NCBI GenBank assembly: GCA_032164245.1
Contig: JAVMKO010000003.1
Location: 43,030,890-43,094,889, forward strand
Origin: Sternotherus odoratus
Taxonomy: Eukaryota; Chordata; Testudines; Kinosternidae
Direction of reading: 5' to 3'
Length of the DNA stretch: 64,000 nucleotides
The notes below the pieces were generated by a model. That model was not told where the DNA came from. It worked only from the letters and a program-made list of their open reading frames with translations, and ran no database searches. Positions 33,620-46,026 of this stretch are shown one piece after another; within the stretch, counting starts at the first letter, position 1, and each line of letters begins with the position of its first letter. A program made the position numbers and the translations under genes.

Positions 33620-33795
33620 TTTTTAATAGAACTGGAAGGACCTTGAATCCAGTCCCCTACATACATGAGCAGGACCAAGTACTGTCCCCTGACAGATTTT
33701 TTCTCTCAGATCCCTAAATGGTCCCCTCAGGAACTAAACTCACAACTCTGGCTTTAGCAGGCTAATGCTCAGGCCATTGAGTTATCCCTCCCCAA
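33620..33795 (-). mobile_element. tRNA-derived SINE with a CR1-like tail, copy 2
   Basis: It has the same family and orientation as the adjacent copy: AACTCAATGGCCTGAGCATT, then CCAGAGTTGTGAGTTTAGTT on the minus strand. The tail is shorter and more diverged (ATAGAACTGGAAGGACCTTG on the plus strand). The two copies are separated only by a T-rich spacer. Confidence 0.75.
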
Positions 33796-34182
33796 GCTTA
33801 ACTCCTTCCACCTCTTCCACCACAAACTTCCTGTTCTCATTTTCAGACCTCTTCATAATATAGTTCCTCCCTCCCTATCAGATCTTTTTAGCTTCAAGAA
33901 AGATAAGGAGTGATGCCAACCACTAAAAGCCTGACTCTCCATTTCTCCAACAAGCATTTTTGGCCTTCCTTTATCAGTGGATAATTTTTCCAAAGAAAAA
34001 TCTATAAAGCTACTTCCTTGTCCTCCTTCAAAACCTTTCAAATCCCACTTTAAAATGCATCTCTACTAAACCCTAAATTGCATTCTGGTATCAGAAGACA
34101 AGTGGCAAATGTTGATTATTTATCCTAATTGATTTAAAATTATCCCCTCTCTCTATGTCCCACTCATCCTGATCTCTTGTTT

Positions 34183-34422
34183 GGGCTTGTCTACATGGTG
34201 CTTTAGTCCACACCAAAAGGGTGTCAATTTTGGTCCTCACTAGCATGTCACTCATGAACTGACTGACCGAAGTAAACCCTGACAGTGTGCATTATAAAAG
34301 TTCCCTAATGAATTAATACAGTCCTTTTTTACTCTGGTTCACATGGGCCAGTTAATGCATGTCATGCTGATATAGATTAAAATTTACACTTCGGTGTGGA
34401 CTAATGCATCATATAGAAGCCC
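34183..34422. mobile_element. PIF/Harbinger-like MITE, 240 bp
   Basis: The left end is GGGCTTGTCTACATGGTGC with TTAGTCCACACC. The right end, reverse-complemented, is GGGCTTCTATATGATGC with ATTAGTCCACACC. The triplet TTT is duplicated exactly (34180-34182 and 34423-34425). This is the best-preserved copy of the family that also left 23106-23271. Confidence 0.88.
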
Positions 34423-34451
34423 TTTCTCTTGTTCACCTTCTATGTCTTGTC

Positions 34452-34563
34452 TTTCAGATGCTAAGCTCTTGAGGCAAGGATTGTCATTTTCTGTATCACA
34501 TTCTGTCTAGCACAATGGAGTTCCAACCGGGTTGATAAATATTGCACAATAATAATAATAATC
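34452..34563 (+). mobile_element. MIR-related tail fragment with an AAT microsatellite
   Basis: CTAAGCTCTTGAGGCAAGGA and TCTAGCACAATGGAGTTCC match the tail phrase of a sauropsid CORE-SINE-like repeat. It ends in five AAT units (34547-34562). The opposite-strand counterpart is at 57399-57600. Confidence 0.5.
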
Positions 34564-37500
34564 TTAACTTCTTGTGCCTTTGCAGCACAAATGATTCTCC
34601 AGAGTATGCCAGTGGTCGTACAACTGTGAGCAATGGACAGTAAATCTTTGTGGGTAGGGGGCCGGGGAATTACAATATGGTCTTCCTAATGGCACACAAA
34701 GTATTCACAGTTACATGTGTTGTCCATATTAGTGAAATGCACATATTTCTTCTCTTATTTTCTTTTTTTGTTTCTGTTATGGTTTTTGTTCAAAGTTTTT
34801 GGAAAAATTAATGAAAACCCCATGTAGTCCTAATAATTAATATATTTTTTAAAATATTTGGCAGGATGAATAAACGAAGAATGCATTTGTTACATAAAAG
34901 TAACAACTGATCTGCAATGATCATAACTTTAAACTGCTACAGTATGTGCAATCACTTAGCTACAACTCAGCTCAACAACTCTGGTACACTGGAAGCCCTT
35001 AAATGACAAATCTTAGACCATGTGGACAGGTACCAAATCATATTTCCATGCTATCTGCTTATGTCTGCAAATAATATCATAGCGGCATCCTGGAGCTAAC
35101 TCTCAGTGCTATCTAGCAATGGGGGCCTACCATCCACCTATCTCACTCTCCTCCCATCAGCTGCATATATTTGAAGAACAGCTCCAACCCCCAAAAAGGT
35201 GTCCACACCTTTGTTGAGGCAGTCTCCCCAACATTCACCTGTCTTTTCTCTGCAAGCTGCATGGCTCCACTGCTCTGAACCTGAGCCCCCCACACCACCA
35301 AAGCACTGAGGCACTCTCTAAGCTAACATATTTACTGCTCCCCTGACCTGTTATATGTAGATGGCCTCCAGTCCTCACAGCCCTTGAAAATTAGTTCCAA
35401 TAAAGCAGGAGCACTCCAACTTGTAACCTATTAACATAACTTACTGCTTCTTCAATCCCCCAACACAACTGAGGTTCTGTCAGTAAGGGAAGGGAGCATT
35501 TAGTCTTGGTGCTGTAACACAGTTGAGTAATATATGTGTGTAGTAGCACTGTGTGAGGTTTGCACCCCTGCCAAAATAATAGTTACTCTCTAGAACCAGT
35601 TGAAATGTTTTGAATTTAAAATTTCAATGGAATTCAAAAATGTCATATACCAGAAAATGGGAGGGAGAATTTGAGGAAAAAGAAGTCCTATTTTCCCCCT
35701 TTTTTTCTGCAACCAGCGCTATTACTTTATTTTCAGCTGCATCTGTATTTTGTAGATGCAAATATTCTGGGCACAAATCTTTATTAAACTGAAGCTAAGG
35801 CTGAAAGTACATATGAATAATGTTAACATTGAAAGAAAAAGGAGGAATGAGATTCAGGGAATGAATTAATTCGCTTTCCCATTTGAGCAAAACTGTTTTC
35901 TCATAACTATAACACAGTAGACTGCTTGACATTGCTCATGGAGACTCCCATTGCATGAGGAATGGGTTATCTTCTGTATTGCATGGCTTTTCATCTTAGG
36001 TATGGAGGAGGGGAGTGGGTTGAGACTCTGGCTTCTAATCAGGGTCCTTCATAACTAACTTTAGGATTATAGTGCACTGGGCCATTAGTACCACTTGAGA
36101 TCTTTACTGGAACAATCCTGCCACATAGTTTGGAATGATTACTCCAGCTGAGAAATAGTTTTAAATAATGTTGCTGTCTCTTGTGTTTAACCACATTATT
36201 GTATCTGTCTCTAATATTTTCTATGTTCACATCAATTGTTTTCCCATAATATGATCAAAAGCCAACATCACTGGGGAAATGACTTTATACTGAGGAATAC
36301 ATTTTTGAATAAATATATATTTGTTGGAATACTTTGTTCCTGAAAAGTAGTATATTGACCGTAAAGTGTAATTTTCACTGTGGATCCAACTGAAATGGTG
36401 GAAGGAAATGGAGCTCTCTTAGGAGGAGCTTGTGAGGCCTGGAATCCCCAGTATATTTCCTAATTATTTGATGCTTGTTTCAAATTGGTGCTTTAGAAAG
36501 GAAAAAATGTTTTTTGAAATATGATCCTTAGGAGACAAGTAATCACTGGTCAGACTAATTTAACAGTATCCAATGAGAGGAAGAATTGCATAAGTATCAA
36601 GGAATCAAACCAGCCTTCCAATCAGTTAGATGGAATAATTTGAAAAGAAAATCTACTGCGAATATTGTCCAGCATATCACACTAGTGACTTTTTCAAAGG
36701 GCTTTACAGTTTGGAAAAATCTCTGTACTGATACAGGGACAGTAGACTCACTTTCTCTCATCTTCCCTTCATCATTGTTTTTCACTAGGGCTTTACAGAA
36801 ATCTGGAGACTGGGGGTAAGGACACCTCAGATTTAGATGGAGTATTGAAAAAGTTCATATGGAGACTTGAATTTATAGTTAGTTTCATAGCTACAGGTAC
36901 TAAGTATGATGTTTCATCATCACCATAATCTTAGAAGTTTTCATGTAAATGTTGGAATTTCATGATGCAGGCTTAGGTTTGTACATATAGAAACTCAGGC
37001 TCTTTGTTAAATGACATTTGTAGAATTGGTGGCATACAAAATCTTAGACCTTAGTTCAGAAATCACCCTTCAACAGAAAAGTGCTTAAGTACTTTCCTAA
37101 ATAAGGATTAACCTGAATGGGGCCTTAATGAAGAATTGTCTTCGAAATTTTATTAGTCTAATCAGAAATTTTTAAAGTATGTCTTTTTCTGTGATCTGAC
37201 TATAGACATAAAGCACGATAGAGGAGACACAACCGCTGAACATTTAAGAATGAGACATCCCAGTCCTTGTGGTCATTGGTTAGATTAACCTATTTGTAGT
37301 GGGTAAATAAGGATGTCTCAGAAGGCTATTTCTGCCATGGATTTTTGTCTTCATTTTAATGTCTTTCTTGAATGTATAAAAATGTCAATATGTACATGTG
37401 GCTAATGACAACATTTCAATGTTGTACTTGTGATGGATTGCAAATAACACTTACCAAGATGCATCCCACATTTTGCTATTTCTGGATCCCTGATTTTCAT

Positions 37501-39454
37501 TTCCAGTGTACTGTGACATTGATCACAATATTTCAAGTATCACTGCTGATGTATGTCATCTCTAAAGGAATATTGGTTTAAAGAGAAAAGTAGCTTTCAA
37601 ATTCTACAGAAACTAGTGTTACTTGGCCTGTTTCATGAACTGGAGCTAACTATTATTCTATTTGAAAACAAGACCAATCTTTCATTGGTTAAAATAAAAG
37701 TACTCCTTTCTATCAATATTTGAGTTTCATTCAAAGCTTCTTCTTACCTATTTAAGCCCACATTCATATAAATCTGGACTGTTCCTACTAAATCAGGAGT
37801 ACAATAGACTTTGATTTATGTTCATAAAAAATCAAAAAGAAACATTCTCAGTGTAATTGTGGATGCCTATTAATGTAAAAACGCATAGACAATATATAGG
37901 CATCCAAATATACAAAATATATGCATACAACTCTAAGAGCTGATGGCAGGAGCAATAGGTTAAAATTGTCATGGTGCTGGGCATTGTACAAAAGACATAG
38001 TGAGTAGGAAACCCAGTTCTTTGATCACTTTTTTTCCCCTCCAAAAAGAATTCAGAACAGAAAATTTTCATTTAGAATTTTTAGGAAAATTTTAGAAACA
38101 ATTTTTTTTCAGTTTAATTCAGAGTTTAATTCTGTTTAAAAAACAAAATCAAACATCTCAAAAAGATTCTGGTTTAGAATTTTATCGGTTACATCCTTGC
38201 ATTATTTTATTTTTTTAATTTTCCCTTTTTTCTTCCAAGGGAAGAAAAAAGCTGAAAAAAGGGAGAGAGATTTTACCCCCCTTTTTATTGGAAAAAAGTT
38301 TGAAAGCAATAAAAAGAAGCATGAAAAATAAATTCCTTTCTCACACTTTTCTACTTTTATCAATTGGAAATCTGTAAAAAAAAATGTTTAATTAGGAAGG
38401 TCTTCCTTCCTTCCTTCCTCATTCTAACTCCTCCTTCCCACATGCAATAGAAAAGAATAAATGTGTGAGGTAGGTCTGGCAGGGCAGCATTACCCCCATT
38501 TTAGCACAGATTTTTATTTGTTTCCAATGGGGGGGAGGGAGCAAAAGAGAGGGAGAGAGAGGGTTTTCCCATTTCCCCTCAGTTTTTTACCCTGGCCCTC
38601 TTTTCTTTTCTCTGGAAAAAAGGAGGGAGGAAAAAGTGGAGACACAAGGGGAAAAAATCTAAAAATCCATCAATACAAAAATTAAAAGTAAAATTTCAGT
38701 TTTCAGAACCCAAAATGCAATTTAAAAAATTAAAGTTTTAATTAAATTTTGTATTGAAATTTTCCATCAAAATAAAATTTTGTTGAAAATTACATTTTAC
38801 AGAAAAAAATATTTCATTCTGATCAAAACGCATCATTTCTTAGTGGAGAAATATTTTGATCAAGCTTTTTTTTTTTACCACATCTAACAAAAAAATTCAA
38901 TAAACAGATAAAAAGAAATTAAATTCATCATCCACCTTTGACAGACTAACCTACATTCTGCCCATCTCTCCTGGGATAAATACTGTACTAACTTTCCAAA
39001 CTTCATAGCAACTTCATAAAACATGATTTAAAACTAATAAATAATAATCTGCCATGGAAATCTGTCCTTTGTATCCCCAAATGTGGAACTCTTGCTTTCT
39101 CAAATAAACACACGCAGACGCACGCACGCATTTGCACTCTGTCTCTCTCAAAACAAGAGTTCAACACCTTTAAGTCAGATTTCTCATAGCTGGAAAGAGT
39201 GAGAAGTAGCAGTCGCATGCCGCTTGAAAGGGGAAATTTTCATTAGTATACTCAGCACTTACTTATTTACTTGGAAGATTGCAAAATATTTAAAATGATG
39301 GTAGTTTCCAGGTATGGAAAGACTACTGTAGGTAATTTTTAGATGTTTAAATAACTTACTCTGAACCCTGTACAGTCAGAAACATAGAGGCTAAACTTAG
39401 ATCATTTGAATTCAATGGATGTGGGATTCAGTTCCTATTAACCGTGGCCCCAAA
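34564..39454. other. AT-rich sequence, mostly unrecognised
   Basis: 38030-38390 and 38690-38880 are dense in AAAATTTT phrases. They resemble decayed members of the AAATTTC-rich hAT-like MITEs, but their ends cannot be set. A TTCC microsatellite is at 38401-38420, and a G/A-rich patch is at 38528-38565. No gene is supported. Confidence 0.4.
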
Positions 39455-39550
39455 TTCATAGAATCATAGGACTGGAAGGACCTTGAGAAATCATTTAGTT
39501 TGGCACCTTGCTCACATGGCAGGATCAAGTATTATCTAGAGAAGATCCTT
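39455..39550 (-). mobile_element. CR1-like 3' tail fragment
   Basis: TTCATAGAATCATAGGACTG and GAAGGACCTTGAGAAATCAT are a CR1-type tail on the minus strand. It resembles the tail of the nearby tRNA/CR1 SINEs and may come from either. Confidence 0.7.
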
Positions 39551-39571
39551 AAGCATGTGAGTTGTCCTCTA

Positions 39572-39990
39572 GTCAAAATTTTTCACACAATACGTTTTTT
39601 CACCAAAAGGCTTTTTATATGAAAAACTGAGGGTTAAAAATTGTTTTGTTTTTTCACATTTTTGGTGACATTTTTAGTCAACATTTGTATTGAAGAAGTT
39701 ATAAAGAGTCCTGTGGCACCTTAAAGACTAACTAAAGGACTCTTTGTAACTTCTGCACTTCCAGACTAACACGGCTACATCTCTGATTTGTATTGAAATC
39801 ATTCTCAAACTGGTGATTGAAATTTTTCTATTTCCTAAAAACCGCTAAACAAAAAATTTGGAACATTTTTATTAAAGTAGCAGGATGTTTTTTTTCAAAA
39901 AAAGTCTTTTCAAACATGCAGAATGGAAGCAACTTTCAAATTTAGACATTTTAATGACTTTTTTTCCCCACTTTTCACCAGCGCTAGTTC
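39572..39990. repeat. AT-rich MITE-like repeat, decayed, hosting a PLE fragment
   Basis: It contains many TTTTTCAC, AAATTTTTC and CCAAAAA phrases, like the hAT-like MITEs of the window. The termini are not clear. It is split by the 92-bp insertion at 39695-39786. Confidence 0.4.
39695..39786. mobile_element. Short palindromic Penelope-like (PLE) tail fragment with 11-bp duplication
   Basis: The insert is flanked by TTTGTATTGAA on both sides (39684-39694 and 39787-39797). Its right half, AGACTAACACGGCTACATCT, is the PLE terminal sequence also seen at 60358 onward. Its left half, GTCCTGTGGCACCTTAAAG, is the same tail on the other strand. The two halves form a palindrome around AAAGAGTCCT/AGGACTCTTT. 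Confidence 0.75.
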
Positions 39991-40982
39991 AGTAAGAATA
40001 TTTGTGTGCTTCACCTGTTTTTTTTTAAGTGCTCTGAAATATCCCTAAAGTATATGGGATGTCTGTATGTCTTTTATGGACTACAAAACAGTGTGGTGTA
40101 AGGTCTTACTGGCACTTGTTTGGTATAACTTGCATAACTCATTCAGGGCTTCACTGCTTTTGTGTAATGCTGTCACACCCAATTCATGCTTACAAATATT
40201 TCCTTTGAAAGTGAATATCTTGAATCCAGAGTCCAAGACTGCATTATTTTGGTTTTAGATGCACATACTTAGCCATGTATTCTGATTTATCACTTTCAGT
40301 TGATAACCTCTGGTTTTAATGTAATATGTTTATGATATGTGCAGAAATTGTATAAATGTTTGTTCTATGCATTAAATTCACTGTAATGGAATCTTGCAAT
40401 CAAAATCTTGTAATCTTTAGCCTTTACTGTGGGAAAACTCTATTTGATTCAGTGGAAGTTTTTCCCTGGCTAAAGATTGTAGGATTTGTCCTTTATATAA
40501 CAAATGCCTGTGTTAAGACTACACAGTTCCTAACAGACTGTACGCTGTCTTGTTTCCATGGGGAGAAATACATTTTGACTAATATACACGCTAACCTGAG
40601 CAATTATGAGCTTTTCATGGACCTAACTAGCCATTACTCATGGGAGAAGAGCCAAAATTACTCAGATGTCTTTATAGCTTTAACACAGTCCCAGAATTAA
40701 ACCAACAGGGAACTTTGTAGGAAGATAATATAGGCCACTCCAAAGTTTCTTTGTACTATAATATTCTGGAATAACACACTTTTTATTTTGCAGATTACAT
40801 TGATCAAAGTGTTCATTGTTTGTATACATATGCACACACTCTACCTTCAAAATAAGAGCCTTAGATATAGGGCTACTTATTCCTAGTCATGGTACTTTAC
40901 AACCACTGTTTTTATAACACCTCTTTACACTTCTGTTTCATATTTTAGAATGACTTCAATGCCTTTACTTAATGAAATATAA

Positions 40983-41545
40983 GGTTTAGTCTAGATGAAC
41001 AGGTAGTGTATAGCAAACTGGGATGTGAATCTACAGTGTACTAGTATGCTGCCCGCTAGGGCATGTCTACACTCCAAACTAAGCCTGGTCTCTGACTCAG
41101 GTTTAAGCCCAAGCCCCCAGTATGGCCACACACATATCAGTCTGACTCAGACTGGCAAGCACTCAGGACCCAGATCTTAGGACTCTTTTTAGGGGGAAGA
41201 GATCAGAGCCTGAGTCCCAGTGTGACTTGGCCAAGCCCTGTTGTTTTGCAATGTGGTTGCTCCAGACCTAAGTCAGAAGGTCTGAGTAAGCACTAGTGTG
41301 CATTAGTATAGCTTTAAGTCCCAGATTTACAGTTCAGTGTGGATATTGAAGCATGGGCTTGGAAATACCAGTCCAGAAGCCCAGATCCCACAAACCGAGG
41401 CTTACAATGTAGTGTAGACATACCCAGACATGCTGTCCAGTGTAAGGGAACTTTTAGTACATGGTAGCAGGGTCCACACATACCATTAATACGCGGCCCA
41501 CTAGAAAGTTGCTACCATGCGCTAACTATTTGACTAGACAAGTAC
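40983..41545. mobile_element. Outer Harbinger-like repeat, split by a second element
   Basis: The left part begins TTTAGTCTAGATGAACA. The right part ends TTTGACTAGACAAGTA; its reverse complement, TACTTGTCTAGTCAAA, resembles the left end. The two parts are separated by the element at 41059-41425. No clear target duplication is seen. Confidence 0.4.
41059..41425. mobile_element. PIF/Harbinger-like MITE, 367 bp, nested
   Basis: The ends are GGGCATGTCTACACTCC and, reverse-complemented, GGGTATGTCTACACTAC. The flanking triplets (CTA and AGA) do not match. The inner sequence has many TCTGACTCAGA and GCCCAAGCCC-type motifs. It lies inside an older related repeat. Confidence 0.75.
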
Positions 41546-44355
41546 TAAATAAATGTGACATTTGGAAAGAGAGGACTGGTCATAGTATTTATATGGACAC
41601 AGATTTTATGGATAAGTGGAATAGTTTGAACAATATATGCAGTTGGTTTTTTTAATGTAATTTTCTACCCTCAGATCAAAAAGGGAAGCGTCTGTTCCAT
41701 GTTCTAAGGAAAGAAAGGGAGTTACTGTGAAGATGTTAGGAACAATTGCTTTAGTCCTGATTTCATCTATTGCACATGGCTCTTGAGAATGAGAATCCCA
41801 ATTTCTCCTTTGTTCTTGATTAAAATAGATGATCTAAAATTCAAAGCCCACCAAATTCAACAATCAATTTAATCTTAGGGCCTGCTTCTGAACCTACTGA
41901 AGTCAGTGGGAGTTTATCTTTTGAATTCTGTGAAAGCAGGATCAGCCCACAGGAAATTATTTTCAGGCTACCAGTAGTGACTGCAGTAGGAAGTTAAGAA
42001 AAATTAATATCTTTCTTAATACAGAAGTGCATACTAGATGATTACCGTGGTCTCTTCTGGCCTTGGAATCTATGAATAGTGTAGGTTATCTTCCATTTTT
42101 CATATTACAGACAACTTTTTGAATATTTCAATGCAGCCCTTTTGTAGAATATCAGGCATTAGACTTGCATATACATGGACTTTCAGGCAGACAAAAATAG
42201 AAAACATATTGAGTCATCAGTTCTTTAAAAAGCCATTTGTTTCAGTCTGCTGCAAGTACAGAATAAGCATTTGCTTCTTTTTGGTCAGCAAAAGCTGCTA
42301 TAAGCAATATTTTTCTAGTATTTCAGTTCAATGCAGTTGCTTTCCTTAAACTTTCTGTATATAATTTCAGTAAAATGACATTCTCTCCCTCTCTGCTATA
42401 AAACACAAGAACAATCTTTCACTTAGACATTCTGTCTTTCTCTCTCTCATGTAGTGCACTTCACACAGAAAAAAAGCACTTCAATTTGTATAGCTCAATT
42501 TCACACTTCCACTGAAAATTCAAGGCTTATAAAGAGCAATTTATAATTTGAGAAAACCCATAATAGAGAACACGGTAGCAAGCCATTTCTGTCCCTCATA
42601 TGGTGTATGAATTAATTAGCAAAACTTTTATTCTATATGGAAAGATAATATTTACATTATACTGCTAAATTTACTAATGGATTATTAAATTGCAGAGTTT
42701 TCCAAATTTCTTTTAGTTGCATTTCAGAAATGACCATATGAGGGGGTGAGACATGGTTGTGATTGGGACTATGGCAAATCATTTTCTTCCTATGAGTAAA
42801 TATTTTATTAGTAAACTTCCATGATAACTTTTTTTTAAGATGATTCTTCCTAAAATTCTTCCAGAGTGGCTTGGGATACATTTTCATGTATCTGTCTTTT
42901 TGTATTAATAATTTGAGAATTCAAATATTTGAACTAAAGTTGTTTTTTTTATCTAGTTTAGGCATTCATTGGTGTCAATTAAGCAGCGCTAAACTTTAGT
43001 TCCGTGATGCTCAGAGAATAAATATATTCTCTAATTCTTGGTATAAGGAAGAGTTAAAGAGCTATTGGACTTTTTTTTTCTGTGTATTCCTGAAGATACT
43101 ATGCACGTCATCCATTATATTATCTCAATCAGGAATAATATTTATTTATCAAGTTTCCACTATGGCAAACAACAAATTTATTTGCTACATCAAAACATGC
43201 CAATAACTGAAACAGTGATACAATTCCTTAGCACAATGAAAGTATATAGAATTCAGGGCATGCTCATGCCTGGCCCTGGGGCAAGGACGTAAAGTGGAGA
43301 CAGCAGAAGGAGTTCTGCCACTGAAGGGACCAGGAGTAATTGTAGTTCTGCTATCTCAGTGAATAACCCCTTGCCACTGGTTTGGGACACTTCACTTCTT
43401 TCTGAGCACGCCAAAAAGGAAACATTGAAGCACTTGATACTCTCATTTTGCCACATTTGTCCTGGTGTTCGTGTTGAGGCCAGATCATACCCTGCATTTT
43501 TAAGCATGAAGAGTTAGAAAAGCCACTGCAAGTCAACAGGGTTTAAGCATGAGTTAGTATAAAGTGTATGTTTAAATACTGTCCTGAAGAGGGATAGACT
43601 GAAACATGTACTTAACAGCTTTCATGACTCAGGGACTATATAAAGTAGATGCTCTATACTCCTGGGAGAATTATCATAATTTATAAAAATTAACAAATTA
43701 GCTTTGATTTGACAAAATATGGTGCCATGGAGGGTGGTTCTTTCTAGACCCTCAAATTTCCCCATTCAGACCAAATATGTACATGTCAAATAACACAAGT
43801 TGGGAATTCTGTGGCGTGGAAGGGGTATTGGAGGAGTGAATTATTTACATTGGCTGAACACCCTTTCCTCTGACAAATTTGGGCTGTTTCAGTGTGTTTC
43901 ATTCATTTTCCTGCTGGTGGTGCTTAAAAACACAGGGCATGATTTGGCCTTTAATTATCTAATCCAAGACAGCAGGATGAGTCTAGCAAAATGGGTGTAT
44001 CAAGTTCTTTAATTTTTCATTCTAGGTATGCTTATAAGAGAGAACTTAAAAACATGGGTAAAATAAACTACCTAGGAGCAAAAGCAGATTTTCCATGTTT
44101 ATCGTCCCTTATCAGAAAATTTTTATTTAACTAGATTCAATTAGCTGAGCTTTCAAGTGTGTATGAATCTCTATGGAGACCATTCCTTCTCCATTACAAG
44201 CTCAGTATACTTGCAAATCTCCACATATGCAAACCCACATTATACATTTCTAACATAGCAGTTGCTAAGTAAATGAAGGCAATATCAATATTGGATGTCT
44301 GGATCATGCTGTTATCTCTTGCTGAAACTCCTTATGCTGCTTTTTTTCATTTTTT
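41546..44355. other. AT-rich stretch with one repeat tail, otherwise unrecognised
   Basis: At 42028-42075 there is the plus-strand end of the repeat seen at 7928-8055 (TCTTCTGGCCTTGGAATCTA then TGAATAG). An 84-codon minus-strand frame at 43253-43507 has no known domain. Confidence 0.4.
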
Positions 44356-44664
44356 TCAACTTCTCCCATATCTTTTCCACAAGCTTAGTCTGTACATAAG
44401 GTCATACTCAGGACATGATTGATGTTTCAAGGCCCAAAGGCAAGACTTCAGAATATATTTTTCTAGTATTTGATCTCTGGCTGGCTCCATTAATGGATGT
44501 GTTGGTAATTCTGAGGCTACATCTGGGACAGTTTTAGGGTTAGTCTGCTGCATGATTGCCGAGGCTGTATTCTCTTCCTTCGTACCATCTTCTTTTAATT
44601 CATCCTTAAATTTTAGAAGTGTGTGCACTGTTTGGCAATAAGAGCTGCACATACCGTATTTCAA
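44356..44664 (-). other. Unidentified 102-codon open frame with protein-like composition
   Basis: This frame lies in AT-rich DNA and is free of low-complexity bias. It has a charged middle (FKDELKEDGTKEEN), a segment with LPTHPLMEPARDQILEKY, and an aromatic, basic C-terminal part (EYDLMYRLSLWKRYG). An AG that could act as a 3' splice site is near its upstream end (TGTGCAG). I see no good 5' splice site near the stop. It could be a coding exon, a processed pseudogene piece or chance. I do not recognise the family. Confidence 0.25.
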
Positions 44665-45685
44665 TTATGAACCAAAAGCAATTTTTTTAATGAGGTGAAC
44701 ATGCAACTTTAAATGTCTATTTACACTATATGCTTTCTTTAGAACACATAGTAGTGATGGCCTACTGTTCACCACTATAGGCAGCATAAAAAATTCCTAG
44801 AGAGATGATTGTACCCATATCTCAGTTTTTGTGGACTTACTATATGAACTTTCAAAATATGGAATTATTCCTCAAGGTCTTTTTATATGGATTTGCCTTA
44901 GGATGATTTCTTAAGGACCAGGCCAACATTGTCTCAAAATTGGATTTTTCTTTAAATATAAACTCAAATGATCAAGGTTCATTTAAATGTTATAGCAACT
45001 AAAAGATTATTTGAAAATTTTCTACATGCTAATTTCTATCACCAAGCTGAAATAATGCATTAGCATTAAGAGTAGTAGTTATCATATTGAACCACTGAGA
45101 CTTCTTTACAAACTCTGTTTGATTTCAGGTCCAGATGCTACTGCATCAATATACTCAGCTGTCAGATAGTAGTTTCCTTAGAAATTGTCATATTAAAAGA
45201 CCTCTTTGAGCCAACTATCCATTCTGCTGCTGCAAACTACTAACGAGTTTCCTGCTTGTATGACTGGTTAATGGAGGATGTATAACTGCTGAGGAAATCA
45301 AAACCTGCAAGAGTAAGGTGGATAGTTATGCCAAAAACTTGTCTTTCCAACATAATGCAAAAGAGAGAAAGTGCTACTGAAAACTCACAGTATCAAAGAG
45401 AAGAAAATGGTTTAAAACACACCAAAATGTAGTCACAGCGTTTTGTCAAAAACTTGTATTTCAATTTACCTTAAGTACCTTAATCATTGCTTTTATTAAG
45501 TTTTGCTCTTGCATGTAGGAATTCCTTACCATTCAACTTAGACAAAAATGTAGGTCTGTAATTCACACATGGGTCTTTTAGAAAACTCAAATGAAAGTAA
45601 CTGGAACCATGGCCAATTAAATGATGGGGAAAGGGGTGGTTAAAAGGTCACTATAGTAATCTTACTATGATTCCACTCCATTACA
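44665..45685. other. AT-rich stretch, no recognised feature
   Basis: No supported gene or repeat terminus. Confidence 0.4.
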
Positions 45686-45689
45686 TCAG

Positions 45690-45802
45690 GAATCACAGCT
45701 AGACACCTTAGAGAGATGAGATGCGTGAGGTACTGCACCAACTTCCATAGATGAGAGAGACAAGTGTTCAAGCCACACAGAGCTCTTCTTCAGGTCTAGG
45801 AA
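45690..45802 (-). mobile_element. PLE-type 3' tail, second family
   Basis: On the minus strand the order is CCTGAAGAAGAGCTCTGTGT, GGCTTGAACACTTGTCTCTC, GGAAGTTGGTGCAGTACCTC. I recognise this as a tail of Penelope-like retroelements in turtles. It has the same layout as the tail at 60358-60490: a GA.GA box, a short stem, a GAA box and then a short loop. No coding part is attached. Confidence 0.55.
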
Positions 45803-46026
45803 AGGTACCACCAGCATGAGAGCAAAATGCAAGGTGGAACACATTGTTTAGCATAAGTAGATAGCACATATTGTAAAGTTGAGTGGCCTGTTAACACTTC
45901 TACAGTCATAGGACAAAAAGAGGGAGTTAGTTAATAATCAAAGTGATAAAGCTTCCCATCCTGAACTGTATCAAGCCATGAAAATTAAAATGGTAAGATT
46001 TGGAAGTTCAGTTTTGATCCAATAAA

